From Nitrospirales bacterium (GTDB lineage: Bacteria > Nitrospirota > Nitrospiria > Nitrospirales > UBA8639), in assembly GCA_031315915.1 (NCBI GenBank), contig JALDRK010000030.1, positions 1 to 46,148 on the forward strand: a stretch of 46,148 nt of DNA, given 5' to 3'. Position numbers and translations under genes: made by a program. The notes beneath the pieces are model-generated. The model worked only from the letters and a program-made list of their open reading frames with translations, was not told the origin of the DNA and did no database searches. Shown here one piece after another: positions 1-7,905 of the stretch (position 1 is its first letter; the number at the start of each line of letters is the position of its first letter).

Positions 1-105
1 TACGTCTGCTTTCCGGCGACCATCCTCGTGCCTTGGCTCTAAATCAGTACTCCCCTTTCGCCTCAACCCATTCCCGACAACGAAAGGATAAGACAAGGCG
101 AAGGG

Positions 106-1185
106 TTACCCGGCCCTCTCATTCATCCGTTTCAAACGATACACATAGGCCAGCACCTCGGCAGCGGCTTGATACAGCGAATGGGGAACCTGCTGCCCGA
201 CTTTGACTGCTTTAAACAATCCACGCGCCAAGCTTCGATTCTCCACAATCGGCACACCGGCATGTCTGGCAATCTGTTTAATTTTTTCCGCGACAAACCC
301 TGCTCCTTTCGCCACCATGATCGGTGCATCCATCTTTCCGGTTTCATACCGAAGGGCGACCGCCACGTGTGTAGGGTTCGTAATCACCACATCGGCTTTG
401 GGCACGGCTTGCAACATACGTTGGCGGGAACGTTCCCGCTGCAGGCTTAGCCGCCTGGATCGAATCTGCGGATCGCCTTCGACATCTTTGGACTCGTCTT
501 TTACTTCCTGTTTGGTCATTTTCATATCTTCCGTCATCTGCCACCGTTGATACAGAAAGTCCAGGATCGCCAACAGCAATAACGCTCCGGCGACAGACAA
601 CACGATTTCCCACACCAGCTCCCACACACCCGCAAAGGCCTCCACGAGATTCATAAGCGGGAACTGGAGAATTGTGGGCATCTCCCGCGAGAAAATCAGA
701 AAAATAATGCCTCCGATCCCCCCTAATTTCAGAAGAGACTTCAACAGATCCACCACACCTTTAAGGGAAAAAATTCGTTTCAATCCATTTTTGGGATGGA
801 GTTTTTCGGGTTTGGGCTGCAGCGCCTGTTCAACCCACAAAGGCCCAGTTTGAATGAGCAGGGATCCGACACCCAAGAGCGCCACGAGCAATCCAAACGG
901 CAACAGCGGCACGAAAATGTCCTGTGTAATTTGCATTACCAGGACATAGGCGGTGGATGGGGTCAATTGGAAGGTTCCGGCCTGTTCAAACCAATTTCGT
1001 TGGTGTTGGTTTAATTGCAACAACGCCGCAGGCGCCCACAGGGAAATCAATCCGACTCCGCCGAGCATCACCACCAATGGGGGGAGTTCTCTCGTGGTGG
1101 GAACTTGTCCCTTTTTCCTGGCCTCTTCCAGTCGCCTTCCACTGGGTTGCTCTGTTTTTTCCGCCCCGTCCTTATTTTCAGCCAT
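106..1185 (-). CDS. flhB: Flagellar export switch protein FlhB
   Basis: FlhB is an inner-membrane part of the flagellar type III export gate and switches substrate class from rod/hook to filament proteins. The 359-residue length is normal for the family. The N-terminus is charged and starts AENKDGAEKTEQPSGRR, as is typical. Four hydrophobic segments follow between about residues 35 and 215, then a cytoplasmic domain. The autocleavage motif NPTH is present at residues 270-273, followed by the usual ALRYE segment. The start ATG overlaps the end of fliR by 8 bases, so it is the last gene seen of the fliL-to-flhB unit. The next gene would lie to the left of the window, where flhA is often found; bases 1-105 hold no gene that I can see. 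Confidence 0.98.
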   Translation of the reverse strand: MAENKDGAEKTEQPSGRRLEEARKKGQVPTTRELPPLVVMLGGVGLISLWAPAALLQLNQHQRNWFEQAGTFQLTPSTAYVLVMQITQDIFVPLLPFGLLVALLGVGSLLIQTGPLWVEQALQPKPEKLHPKNGLKRIFSLKGVVDLLKSLLKLGGIGGIIFLIFSREMPTILQFPLMNLVEAFAGVWELVWEIVLSVAGALLLLAILDFLYQRWQMTEDMKMTKQEVKDESKDVEGDPQIRSRRLSLQRERSRQRMLQAVPKADVVITNPTHVAVALRYETGKMDAPIMVAKGAGFVAEKIKQIARHAGVPIVENRSLARGLFKAVKVGQQVPHSLYQAAAEVLAYVYRLKRMNERAG

Positions 1186-1963
1186 GCCCTAATACCTGCA
1201 CGAAATTCCATAACATTGACTCAAGAGCCAGAATCGAGTTCTGAAATACAAAGGTGACGAATGGCAATCCTAAGCCCAGCACTAACAGGCCCACCGCAAT
1301 AGTGATCGGAAAACTGGTCATGAGCACATTCATCTGTGGGATAAATCGTCCTAATAGCCCTAAACCGACATGGATGAGAAACGTGGCCGCCATGACCGGA
1401 AACGCCAGTTTCAATCCCGTTTCAAAGGATTGCTGAAATGCCTCGGTCACACTGGTCAGCAACGGTGCGCTGAGATGAGATCCAAAGGGAGGAATCATCT
1501 GAAAACTGCTCCCTAATGCCAACAACACCAAATGATGGCCATCCACCGCGAAATACACCAAGGTGGTTAACATCATGAGTAATTGACCAAACACGGGCGT
1601 TTCCACTTGGGTCACGGGATCCAGCACCCCGGCCACGGCAAATCCCACCTGAAATCCCATGACGTTTCCCGCCAATTCAACCGCAGTCATGAGTAAGCGC
1701 GTCGCCATGCCCAGCACAAGACCGATAAGGATTTCGGTGGAAATCGCGATAAGCAGGTGGCTGGGCTCCAGCCAATTTTTAGGGAGCGAGAATGTCACGA
1801 CCGGGGTCACCACCAACGCGATGGCGGTGGCAAATCCAATTTTGATGCGGTTGGGAACCGATCGTCCTCCCAGCAACGGGAGGGTGGAAAGAATGGCCGC
1901 GGTTCTGACGAGAACCACGAGATATTGCCAGATCTGTTGGAAGGCAAACTCCCATTGCAGCAA
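1178..1963 (-). CDS. fliR: Flagellar export gate protein FliR
   Basis: FliR is a polytopic membrane protein of the export gate, where it assembles with FliP and FliQ. The 261-residue product has about six hydrophobic segments, and includes the family-typical GLVLGMATRLL, FQVGFAVAGVLDP and FVTFVFQNS stretches. The reading frame begins at a TTG codon (1961-1963), with an AAAGGA element about 10 bases upstream; no ATG sits at a better place. Its end overlaps flhB by 8 bases. The 97-base gap to fliQ is the largest within this part of the unit, and I see no promoter in it. Confidence 0.95.
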   Translation of the reverse strand: MLQWEFAFQQIWQYLVVLVRTAAILSTLPLLGGRSVPNRIKIGFATAIALVVTPVVTFSLPKNWLEPSHLLIAISTEILIGLVLGMATRLLMTAVELAGNVMGFQVGFAVAGVLDPVTQVETPVFGQLLMMLTTLVYFAVDGHHLVLLALGSSFQMIPPFGSHLSAPLLTSVTEAFQQSFETGLKLAFPVMAATFLIHVGLGLLGRFIPQMNVLMTSFPITIAVGLLVLGLGLPFVTFVFQNSILALESMLWNFVQVLGHG

Positions 1964-2060
1964 CGAATCGGTATCCTTTATCGGTACGGCTTCCCGTTGG
2001 AGAGTTGACGAAAGTCAGGATTCGGTTTGTTGTCCATCAGACCGTTCCCTTTTTCAATGT

Positions 2061-2330
2061 CTACCGGATATAGTGATTGAAATCACCCCAGATATAGGTC
2101 ATAAAACCCAACAAAATTTGCAACATCCATGGGAAGGCAACGAGCAAAACCAGAAACATGGTGACGATCTTCGGCAAAAATGTCAGTGTCGCTTCGTTGA
2201 TTTGTGTCATCGCCTGAAAGGCACTGACCATGAGTCCTACAATCAAACTGAAGCCCAGCATGGGCCCGGCCACCAACAAAATCGTTTTGATCGCCTCCTG
2301 TCCAATGCCAATAACTGCTTCTGGTGTCAT
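2061..2330 (-). CDS. fliQ: Flagellar export gate protein FliQ
   Basis: FliQ is a small two-helix membrane protein of the flagellar export gate. The 89-residue length is exactly that of the family. The N-terminus MTPEAVIGIGQEAIKTIL and the two hydrophobic helices at about residues 15-40 and 50-78 are diagnostic. It lies between fliP and fliR in the usual order P-Q-R and is read in the same direction, 37 bases after fliP. Confidence 0.97.
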   Translation of the reverse strand: MTPEAVIGIGQEAIKTILLVAGPMLGFSLIVGLMVSAFQAMTQINEATLTFLPKIVTMFLVLLVAFPWMLQILLGFMTYIWGDFNHYIR

Positions 2331-2367
2331 CCGTCACCTACTTCCTTTTTACCACCCCTGGACACGG

Positions 2368-3150
2368 TCATTGAAAACTGTTCATCAAGGATCCAACGAT
2401 CAAAAACCATCCGTCAGCCAGGACAAACAAGACCAATTTAAACGGCAAAGAAATCATGACCGGCGGCAAGAGCATCATGCCCATGGACATGAGAATACTG
2501 GCGACAATCATATCGATCACCAGAAACGGAATATAAATGAGAAAGCCGATTTGAAATGCCGTTCGCAACTCACTGATCACAAAGGCCGGCACCAACACAT
2601 GCAAGGGCACATCGGACTGGGTTTGTGGCGTGGGCCTATTGGCCATCTCCATAAACAGAGCCAAGTCCTTTTCCCGAACCTGTTTCATCATGAACTGTCG
2701 AATAGGTTCAATTGCGCGATCCATGGCCACCTGCTGCGTGATTTGATGCTCCAAGTAAGGATTTAGCGCTTCTCCGCGAATTTTTTCCCACACAGGCATC
2801 ATGATAAATATCGTCAGAAACAACGCCAACGCGATCATGACCTGATTAGGAGGGGCATGCATGGTCCCCAATGCTTGTCGGAGAAGACCCAGCACAATGA
2901 CTACCCGCGTGAAAGAGGTCACCAGCATGAGTAAGGCCGGAGCCACGGTTAATACCGTGAGCAGGAACAGAATGCGAATGCCAAAGGTCCAGGGTTCAGT
3001 GGCGTCCAGGCCGGACACTTGCAAACTGATCGTGGGATCCTTCGTCGCCTGGCCCCAGGCTGCGCCTACGGCCCACCCATGCTCAAACAGACCCACCAAC
3101 ACAATCGTGAGTCGCATTTTCCGAGGGATTAATCCTTCACAGGGGTGCAT
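2368..3150 (-). CDS. fliP: Flagellar export gate protein FliP
   Basis: FliP forms the core ring of the flagellar export gate in the inner membrane. The open frame extends to 3249, but I choose the ATG at 3148-3150. It has an AGGA ribosome-binding site six bases upstream and starts 11 bases after fliO ends; the longer version would overlap fliO by 88 bases. That gives 260 residues, normal for the family. An N-terminal hydrophobic segment looks like the cleavable signal that FliP proteins carry. Family stretches seen are TSFTRVVIVLGLLRQALG, APPNQVMIALALFLT and the C-terminal PFKLVLFVLADGW. Confidence 0.96.
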   Translation of the reverse strand: MHPCEGLIPRKMRLTIVLVGLFEHGWAVGAAWGQATKDPTISLQVSGLDATEPWTFGIRILFLLTVLTVAPALLMLVTSFTRVVIVLGLLRQALGTMHAPPNQVMIALALFLTIFIMMPVWEKIRGEALNPYLEHQITQQVAMDRAIEPIRQFMMKQVREKDLALFMEMANRPTPQTQSDVPLHVLVPAFVISELRTAFQIGFLIYIPFLVIDMIVASILMSMGMMLLPPVMISLPFKLVLFVLADGWFLIVGSLMNSFQ

Positions 3151-3161
3151 GCTGTTCCTGA

Positions 3162-3563
3162 TCAATGAAGTACCCGTTCTTTGACGATCTGTGAGGACGT
3201 GGGGTTGGCCCGAGACATTCGGATTCCCGATTTCCAGGTCGCAATCCATGAATCCAGAGTATTGAGCACGGGATGGGTCACGGTCCGTAGGCTCGCGATT
3301 CGTTGTTCGTCCTTAATTCGCGTCAGCAACGTCATTTCGCGGTTGGTCGTTCCCAATACCAACACTTCTCCCGCCACTTCCACCAACACGATTTGTTTTC
3401 CTGCCCCCAACCGGAGTCCTCCCATCACTCTCATCACCGATTCTCCCGAAGCGGAACCGGTTTCCCCAAACGTCTTTCGAGCCCAGACCAGAATGCCCAG
3501 AAGCAGTAGGACCACCAAGGCTAATGCCCCGGTCATTTTTATGACCTCATGACCGAAATCCAT
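3162..3563 (-). CDS. fliO: Flagellar biosynthetic protein FliO
   Basis: FliO is a bitopic membrane protein that helps FliP ring assembly. The 133-residue protein has one membrane segment at about residues 10-28 (ALALVVLLLLGILVWARK). A cytoplasmic domain follows, with the family pattern of a short beta-rich segment (GGLRLGAGKQIVLVEVAGEVLVLGTT). Sequence identity within FliO is always low. The call rests on this architecture and on the position between fliN and fliP, which is the standard order. The C-terminal 35 residues are basic and not recognisable. Confidence 0.9.
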   Translation of the reverse strand: MDFGHEVIKMTGALALVVLLLLGILVWARKTFGETGSASGESVMRVMGGLRLGAGKQIVLVEVAGEVLVLGTTNREMTLLTRIKDEQRIASLRTVTHPVLNTLDSWIATWKSGIRMSRANPTSSQIVKERVLH

Positions 3564-3598
3564 CCGTTCCTTTCATCGACAGGACGGCATAATCCGTC

Positions 3599-3991
3599 TT
3601 ACCCGCCGAGTTTGCTCACTCGTTCCGTGGGACTGACGACGTCGGTTAAGCGGACCCCGAATTTTTCATTCACCATCACGACTTCTCCTCGGGCCACCAA
3701 TTTGTCGTTCACCAAAATTTCCAGAGGCTCCCCCGCCAATTTATCCAGTTCCACAATCGAACCCGGTCCCAGCTGGAGCAGATCTTTGATCAACATCCGG
3801 GTATTGCCCAACTGCGCAGATAACAACAGGGGAATATCCAGAATCCGCTCGAGACTGGGGTCAGAGAGTTTTGCCGGCACCGACTTGCTCCCGGTTTCTT
3901 GGACCTTACTCCCGGCTTCTTGGGCAAGAGCCTCCATCATCTCTTTTTCTGCATCAAACGAGTCCAGATCTACCGACTCTTCATCACTCAT
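3599..3991 (-). CDS. fliN: Flagellar switch protein FliN
   Basis: FliN is a C-ring (switch complex) protein that binds FliM and docks the FliH-FliI export ATPase. The C-terminal SpoA domain occupies about residues 45-130, with LDIPLLLSAQLG, GSIVELDKLAGEPLEILVN and a C-terminal GVRLTDVVSPTERV, all typical. The N-terminal 40 residues are an acidic linker. It contains a tandem seven-residue repeat (EAGSKVQ and ETGSK) that comes from a 21-base tandem duplication at 3885-3926. The gene lies 57 bases after fliM and 35 bases before fliO. Confidence 0.97.
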   Translation of the reverse strand: MSDEESVDLDSFDAEKEMMEALAQEAGSKVQETGSKSVPAKLSDPSLERILDIPLLLSAQLGNTRMLIKDLLQLGPGSIVELDKLAGEPLEILVNDKLVARGEVVMVNEKFGVRLTDVVSPTERVSKLGG

Positions 3992-4048
3992 ACGTTTCTC
4001 TCCCTCTTGCGATGACCACGATGTCCAATCCTTGCTGACGATGGACGA

Positions 4049-5038
4049 TCATTCTTTCGGAAAGATGATCTTTTGGATCTGAAATGATTGGGAGCCTTTG
4101 GATACTCCTGGAAATCCCAGAAATTTTGGCATGCCTTCCACCAACCCCAGGAGGGGCTGCGTCGTAGACTGATCCAGCATGATCACGTCTCCCGTGGTAA
4201 ATCCGAGTAATTCCTCTACCGAGATGCGAGTTTCTCCCAACGTTACGGATAACCCGACTGTCGCCTCCCGCAATCTGGCGGAAAACCGCTTGATCCATCC
4301 ATGATCCACTTCGTAAAAATCCGCTTGGAAACTCACCTGAAGTTTTTCCCTAAGCGGTTCCAACATGGCATACGGCAAACAGAGATGAATATCCCCCACG
4401 GAATTGCCCAATTCCACACCCAAGGTCACGACAATCACAATGTCCGATGGCAACACAATCGAAGCCAATTGCGGGTTCATTTCTGCCCGGACGGGATGAA
4501 TGGTCAGTTGTTGTACGGGCTCCCAGGCTTTCTCCAGATTTTTCACTCCGATTTGCATGACTTTTTTCATGACCCGTTGTTCAATCAACGTGAAATCTTG
4601 CCCCTCGGGTTTGACATGGGTTTGCCCGGCGCCGCCGAAAAAATGATCCACCAACATGTAAACCGTCGCGGCATCGGTCGCAATCATAGCTAAGCCTCTC
4701 AGAGGCTCCATGGAGATGATTTGCAGATATGCGGGTACGGGCATCCGTTTGGTGAACTCGCCGAACTTCTGAACGCACTGATTGGTCACAGTCACTTCGG
4801 CGCTCTTACGAAGAATCTCGCTCAGGGAAATTCGAAAAAGCCGTGCAAATTGTTGATGGATGACATCCAGGGTCGGCATCCGACCACGGACTACCCATTC
4901 CTGATTTCCCAGGTCATACGCAACGGGTCCGTCCGTCTCCGGTTGCACTTCAACAGGAGGAGCCTCGGTTTCGACTTCGCCATCGGATACGCCACGAAGA
5001 AGCGCATCAACTTCGTCTTGACTCAGAATTTTATCCAT
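4049..5038 (-). CDS. fliM: Flagellar switch protein FliM
   Basis: FliM is the C-ring protein that binds phospho-CheY and sets the rotation direction. The 329-residue product begins MDKILSQDEVDALL, the CheY-binding EIDALL-type N-terminal motif. A CheC-like middle domain follows at about residues 45-240, with the GGAG segment near residue 135 (VDHFFGGAG). The C-terminal SpoA domain covers about 250-329. The intact N-terminal peptide implies that a chemotaxis CheY exists elsewhere in the genome. The gene follows fliL by 90 bases and belongs to the same predicted sigma-54 transcript. Confidence 0.98.
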   Translation of the reverse strand: MDKILSQDEVDALLRGVSDGEVETEAPPVEVQPETDGPVAYDLGNQEWVVRGRMPTLDVIHQQFARLFRISLSEILRKSAEVTVTNQCVQKFGEFTKRMPVPAYLQIISMEPLRGLAMIATDAATVYMLVDHFFGGAGQTHVKPEGQDFTLIEQRVMKKVMQIGVKNLEKAWEPVQQLTIHPVRAEMNPQLASIVLPSDIVIVVTLGVELGNSVGDIHLCLPYAMLEPLREKLQVSFQADFYEVDHGWIKRFSARLREATVGLSVTLGETRISVEELLGFTTGDVIMLDQSTTQPLLGLVEGMPKFLGFPGVSKGSQSFQIQKIIFPKE

Positions 5039-5128
5039 GTGGATTTTCTAAGACGACATCGTGAGGAGTAAGGCACACAGCAACTCTGCTGGGATTTCCA
5101 TCATAACCCTTTTCCGATTCCGAGCGGA

Positions 5129-5632
5129 TTACTGAATAATGAAATCCGTGAAATACACATTGGCGACTTTCCCTTTGCTCATCACCGTATTGACCCGGGC
5201 CATGATCTCTTCCCGAATTCGCCGTTTTCCATTCACCGTGCGTAACAATTGGGACTCTTTACTGCTTAATAACACCAGTAGCGAATCACGAATAGCCGGA
5301 ACTTTGGCCTGATAATCGGTTGTTTCCTCGGGACGATCCAATTCCAGTTTAATACTGACTTTTAAAAACCGCAGTTCGTCCCGATCGGCCAAATTCAACA
5401 AGAAAGGTTCCAATTCCATCACCGGTCCGGGTTGTGCGGAATGATCATTCGCGGTAGCGTGTTCATCATGGCCTTCAGCTTGTCTTTCTTCTTCATGGCT
5501 TCCGCCCATGAAAAACCAAGCCGCTCCGCCGCCCCCACCTAAGAGGAGAAGACCTGCCAACCCCAAGATCATCATTTTTTTCCCTGACCCACCTTTTGCT
5601 GGTGAAGATTCTTCCGCTTTTTCTTCGGCCAT
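5129..5632 (-). CDS. fliL: Flagellar basal-body protein FliL
   Basis: FliL is a single-pass inner-membrane protein that surrounds the stator and supports torque. It has 167 residues. A short charged cytoplasmic segment is followed by a membrane helix at about residues 18-42, a His/Glu-rich linker (HEEERQAEGHDEHATANDHS) and the periplasmic domain from about residue 70. The periplasmic domain shows MELEPFLLNLADRDELRFLKVSIKLEL, the family signature. It is the first gene of the fliL-flhB unit, and its start lies 58 bases downstream of a sigma-54 promoter match. Confidence 0.96.
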   Translation of the reverse strand: MAEEKAEESSPAKGGSGKKMMILGLAGLLLLGGGGGAAWFFMGGSHEEERQAEGHDEHATANDHSAQPGPVMELEPFLLNLADRDELRFLKVSIKLELDRPEETTDYQAKVPAIRDSLLVLLSSKESQLLRTVNGKRRIREEIMARVNTVMSKGKVANVYFTDFIIQ

Positions 5633-5690
5633 GCCCTATCCTCCCCCTTCGTCATACGTTCATGTCCAGACTCCTTTGGCTCAGAAGTCA

Positions 5691-5705
5691 GCAACCTTCA
5701 TGCCA
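5691..5705 (-). promoter_or_regulatory. Sigma-54 (RpoN) promoter of the fliL-flhB unit
   Basis: Read on the minus strand, the sequence is TGGCATGAAGGTTGC, which fits the sigma-54 consensus TGGCACG-N4-TTGC with one mismatch. The invariant -24 GG and -12 GC are at the correct spacing. It points toward fliL, whose ATG is 58 bases away. That leaves a short leader of about 45 bases. Confidence 0.85.
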
Positions 5706-6005
5706 TATATGGTTTCTACGTATATTCCAAAATCGGTCCGACGAGAAACGGTTTTTCTTGTGTATTATCAGCCATATGAAGTTTGGAAGCATTGCATCCT
5801 CCGACGTCCGACCACGGACCTTCTGTCATTTTCCTGGCAGTTCCGGGGTATCTCTGACGGTCACAGCTGTTCGACATCAACCATGAATATGATCGTCAGG
5901 TAGGTTGGTTTCTCCCTCTTCCCTTTAGTCCATGACAGACAAATCCGAAAGGATCATGTAAAACGGAGATATCAGCCGGCCACTCATCCAATTCATACCC
6001 CGTGC
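5706..6005. other. Intergenic region upstream of the fliL sigma-54 promoter
   Basis: No gene is supported in these 300 bases. This is where upstream activator sites for an NtrC-type protein would be expected for the promoter at 5691-5705. A small perfect palindrome, GTCCG-ACCA-CGGAC, lies at 5806-5819, about 100 bases upstream of the -24 element. That is a plausible distance for an activator site, but nothing identifies the protein that would bind it. Confidence 0.35.
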
Positions 6006-6407
6006 ATGTCTGTACCATTTTCCTTTCCTAGCCCAACCGCGACGATTATTGGCACCGACTCTGCTTCTCAATCCGCCCTTTCCGGATTTCTCAACCAACT
6101 CGGGATTGGTCATATACAGATTTTGGATTCTTGGGATTCCCTGTACACCGTCATCCAGCGGGAAAACAGCACGCTCTATTTCGTAGGATGTGAACAATGG
6201 AGGCCGGGAATCATGCAGTGGATCACCCGATTGAAAAACTCAGGAATGGATTCCTGGTCGGCAAAAGTTTTTCTGATAATCCCAAACGACTCTTCCCTCA
6301 ACCGAGTGGCAGCCATTCAAGAAGGAGTGGATGGATTCATTTCCTATCCCTTTTCACTGTCGAATCTTCATCAAAGATTCAGGCCATCCTGCCGGGATTG
6401 GCCATGA
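6006..6407 (+). CDS. Receiver-like protein lacking the phospho-acceptor aspartate
   Basis: This 133-residue frame is the only plus-strand gene candidate within the flagellar cluster. It can be threaded onto a response-regulator receiver fold: strand 1 at residues 11-17 (TATIIGT), helix 1 (ALSGFLNQLG), strand 3 at 56-61 (TLYFVG), strand 4 at 87-92 (KVFLII) and a C-terminal GVDGFISYPFSLSNL. The last part matches the usual GADGFLxKPFxxxxL. The acceptor Asp at the end of strand 3 is replaced (VGC), the conserved Thr by Pro and the conserved Lys by Tyr. It would therefore not be phosphorylated. I see no ribosome-binding site before the ATG, and no alternative start in frame. It could be a stand-alone pseudo-receiver, or a chance ORF. 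Confidence 0.5.
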   Translation: MSVPFSFPSPTATIIGTDSASQSALSGFLNQLGIGHIQILDSWDSLYTVIQRENSTLYFVGCEQWRPGIMQWITRLKNSGMDSWSAKVFLIIPNDSSLNRVAAIQEGVDGFISYPFSLSNLHQRFRPSCRDWP

Positions 6408-6433
6408 AAACCCCTGCCTCGTCGATCGGACGA

Positions 6434-6475
6434 AAACAAAAAAAAGCCCCCAGTCAGGACAGTCTGACTGGGGGC
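6434..6475 (-). terminator. Rho-independent terminator after flgE
   Basis: A perfect 12-bp stem (GCCCCCAGTCAG at 6446-6457 paired with 6464-6475) closes a six-base loop. On the minus strand it is followed by a T-rich run (complement of 6434-6445). It lies 23 bases after the flgE stop. No T-run follows on the plus strand, so it works in one direction only. It separates the flgB-flgE transcript from the fliL-flhB transcript. Confidence 0.93.
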
Positions 6476-6498
6476 CGCATGCATCACTGAAGGACGAA

Positions 6499-7842
6499 CT
6501 ACTGCGCCAGATTCACCAGTTCGCCCAATAACGTATTCGTCGTGGTAATAATCCGTGAGTTGGCCTGAAAGCTTCTCTGCATCGTGATCATATTCACCAA
6601 CTCATCACCGAGATCGACATTCGACGCTTCCAAAGTATTCGCGAATATTTTCCCAAACGATCCACTGTTGGGAGCCCCCACCAAAGGCGTACCCGAATCG
6701 GCCGATTGAATAAATAAATTTCGGCCCACCGGCTGGAGGCCATCAGGATTCACAAAACGAGTTAACGCCACCTGGCCCAAATCCCTTGTCGTGCCATTGC
6801 TGAATCGACCTGTCAGGGTTCCATCTTCTCCGATGGAGGTTCCAGTGAGCGTTCCATTCGCAAATCCATCCTGATCAAGAGTCAAGATCACCGAATTGGC
6901 TCCTTGCTGTAACATGCCGTCGGTTCCGGGGCCGGAATCCGTCGTAATACTTGTGCCGAAATTAAAGGCGATGGCCTGAGCCGCGGTCGATCCATTACTA
7001 AAATCCACGCCGGTGCCACCCGTATTGAAATACGTGGTGGTTCCCTCGGTGTTCAACAACCCTCCGGACGTAAAACCCAACGTCCCTTGTGCCACTAACG
7101 CCTGCCCCGTTGTCGAATTGGAATTTCCCGCAGTCACGGTCACCTCGGACGAATTGGCCAAGACACTATATGTCCAGGTATTAGCGGCGGTTTTCGAAAA
7201 ATACACCGTTAAATCGTGCCCAACTCCCAATGAATCAAACACCCGAATACCCGTACTGAATTGAGAAATCGCAGTATTGGAGGGATCGGCTAACAACTGG
7301 GCCGTGGTGAAGGTCACGGTACTTTCCGACGCATCAAGATTGCCGCTCATATTCACCACACTGCTCGCGACACCCGTTTGTTGTGTAGTGGTCAAGACCA
7401 GATCACCCACCGTACCCAGAATATTGCCGTTGGCATCGGCCTGAAACCCTTGCAGGGTCAGACCGGCCGGATTCACGAGGTTGCCGTTGGAATTCACATT
7501 AAACTGTCCGGCGCGCGTGTAAAACGTATTACCACTCGGATCATTGACTTGAAAAAACCCATTCCCATCGATGGCCAGATCCAACGCATTGGAAGTCGTT
7601 TGCAGGGAACCTTGGGTAAAACTGGGATCGATTCCTAAAACGCGAACACCTCGGCCTTCTACCAAGGAGTTTGTCGTTCCTCCACCACCGATAGTGGCTC
7701 CGAACAAATCGCCAAAGGACACAGACCGGGATTTGTAGCCGACGGTTTGAGAGTTCGCAATGTTGTTGCCGATTTCGTTCAACGCCCGACTGGTGGAATT
7801 GATTCCGCTCGTTGCCGCAAAGAATGCTGACGTAATACCCAT
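6499..7842 (-). CDS. flgE: Flagellar hook protein FlgE
   Basis: FlgE polymerises into the hook outside the cell. The 447-residue protein has the rod/hook N-terminal signature at residues 1-45 (TSGINSTSRALNEIGNNIAN, then VGYKSRSVSFGDLF). Its C-terminus is heptad-like and typical (VNMITMQRSFQANSRIITT). The central region is Ser/Thr/Gly/Asn-rich, as in secreted hook domains, and holds no cysteine. It lies 63 bases after flgD and is the last gene before the terminator. The distal rod proteins FlgF/FlgG have a different middle region; the length and the neighbour flgD support FlgE. Confidence 0.93.
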   Translation of the reverse strand: MGITSAFFAATSGINSTSRALNEIGNNIANSQTVGYKSRSVSFGDLFGATIGGGGTTNSLVEGRGVRVLGIDPSFTQGSLQTTSNALDLAIDGNGFFQVNDPSGNTFYTRAGQFNVNSNGNLVNPAGLTLQGFQADANGNILGTVGDLVLTTTQQTGVASSVVNMSGNLDASESTVTFTTAQLLADPSNTAISQFSTGIRVFDSLGVGHDLTVYFSKTAANTWTYSVLANSSEVTVTAGNSNSTTGQALVAQGTLGFTSGGLLNTEGTTTYFNTGGTGVDFSNGSTAAQAIAFNFGTSITTDSGPGTDGMLQQGANSVILTLDQDGFANGTLTGTSIGEDGTLTGRFSNGTTRDLGQVALTRFVNPDGLQPVGRNLFIQSADSGTPLVGAPNSGSFGKIFANTLEASNVDLGDELVNMITMQRSFQANSRIITTTNTLLGELVNLAQ

Positions 7843-7905
7843 AGATCGATACTCCTTCCGTAACTACGTCCTCACGGGGGACGGCTGTTCGATGACTGCC
7901 ATCGT

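Noticed and set aside
3151..3249. Longer FliP start at 3249
   Set aside because: It would overlap fliO by 88 bases and has no ribosome-binding site. The ATG at 3148-3150 has AGGA at good spacing and gives a normal FliP length.
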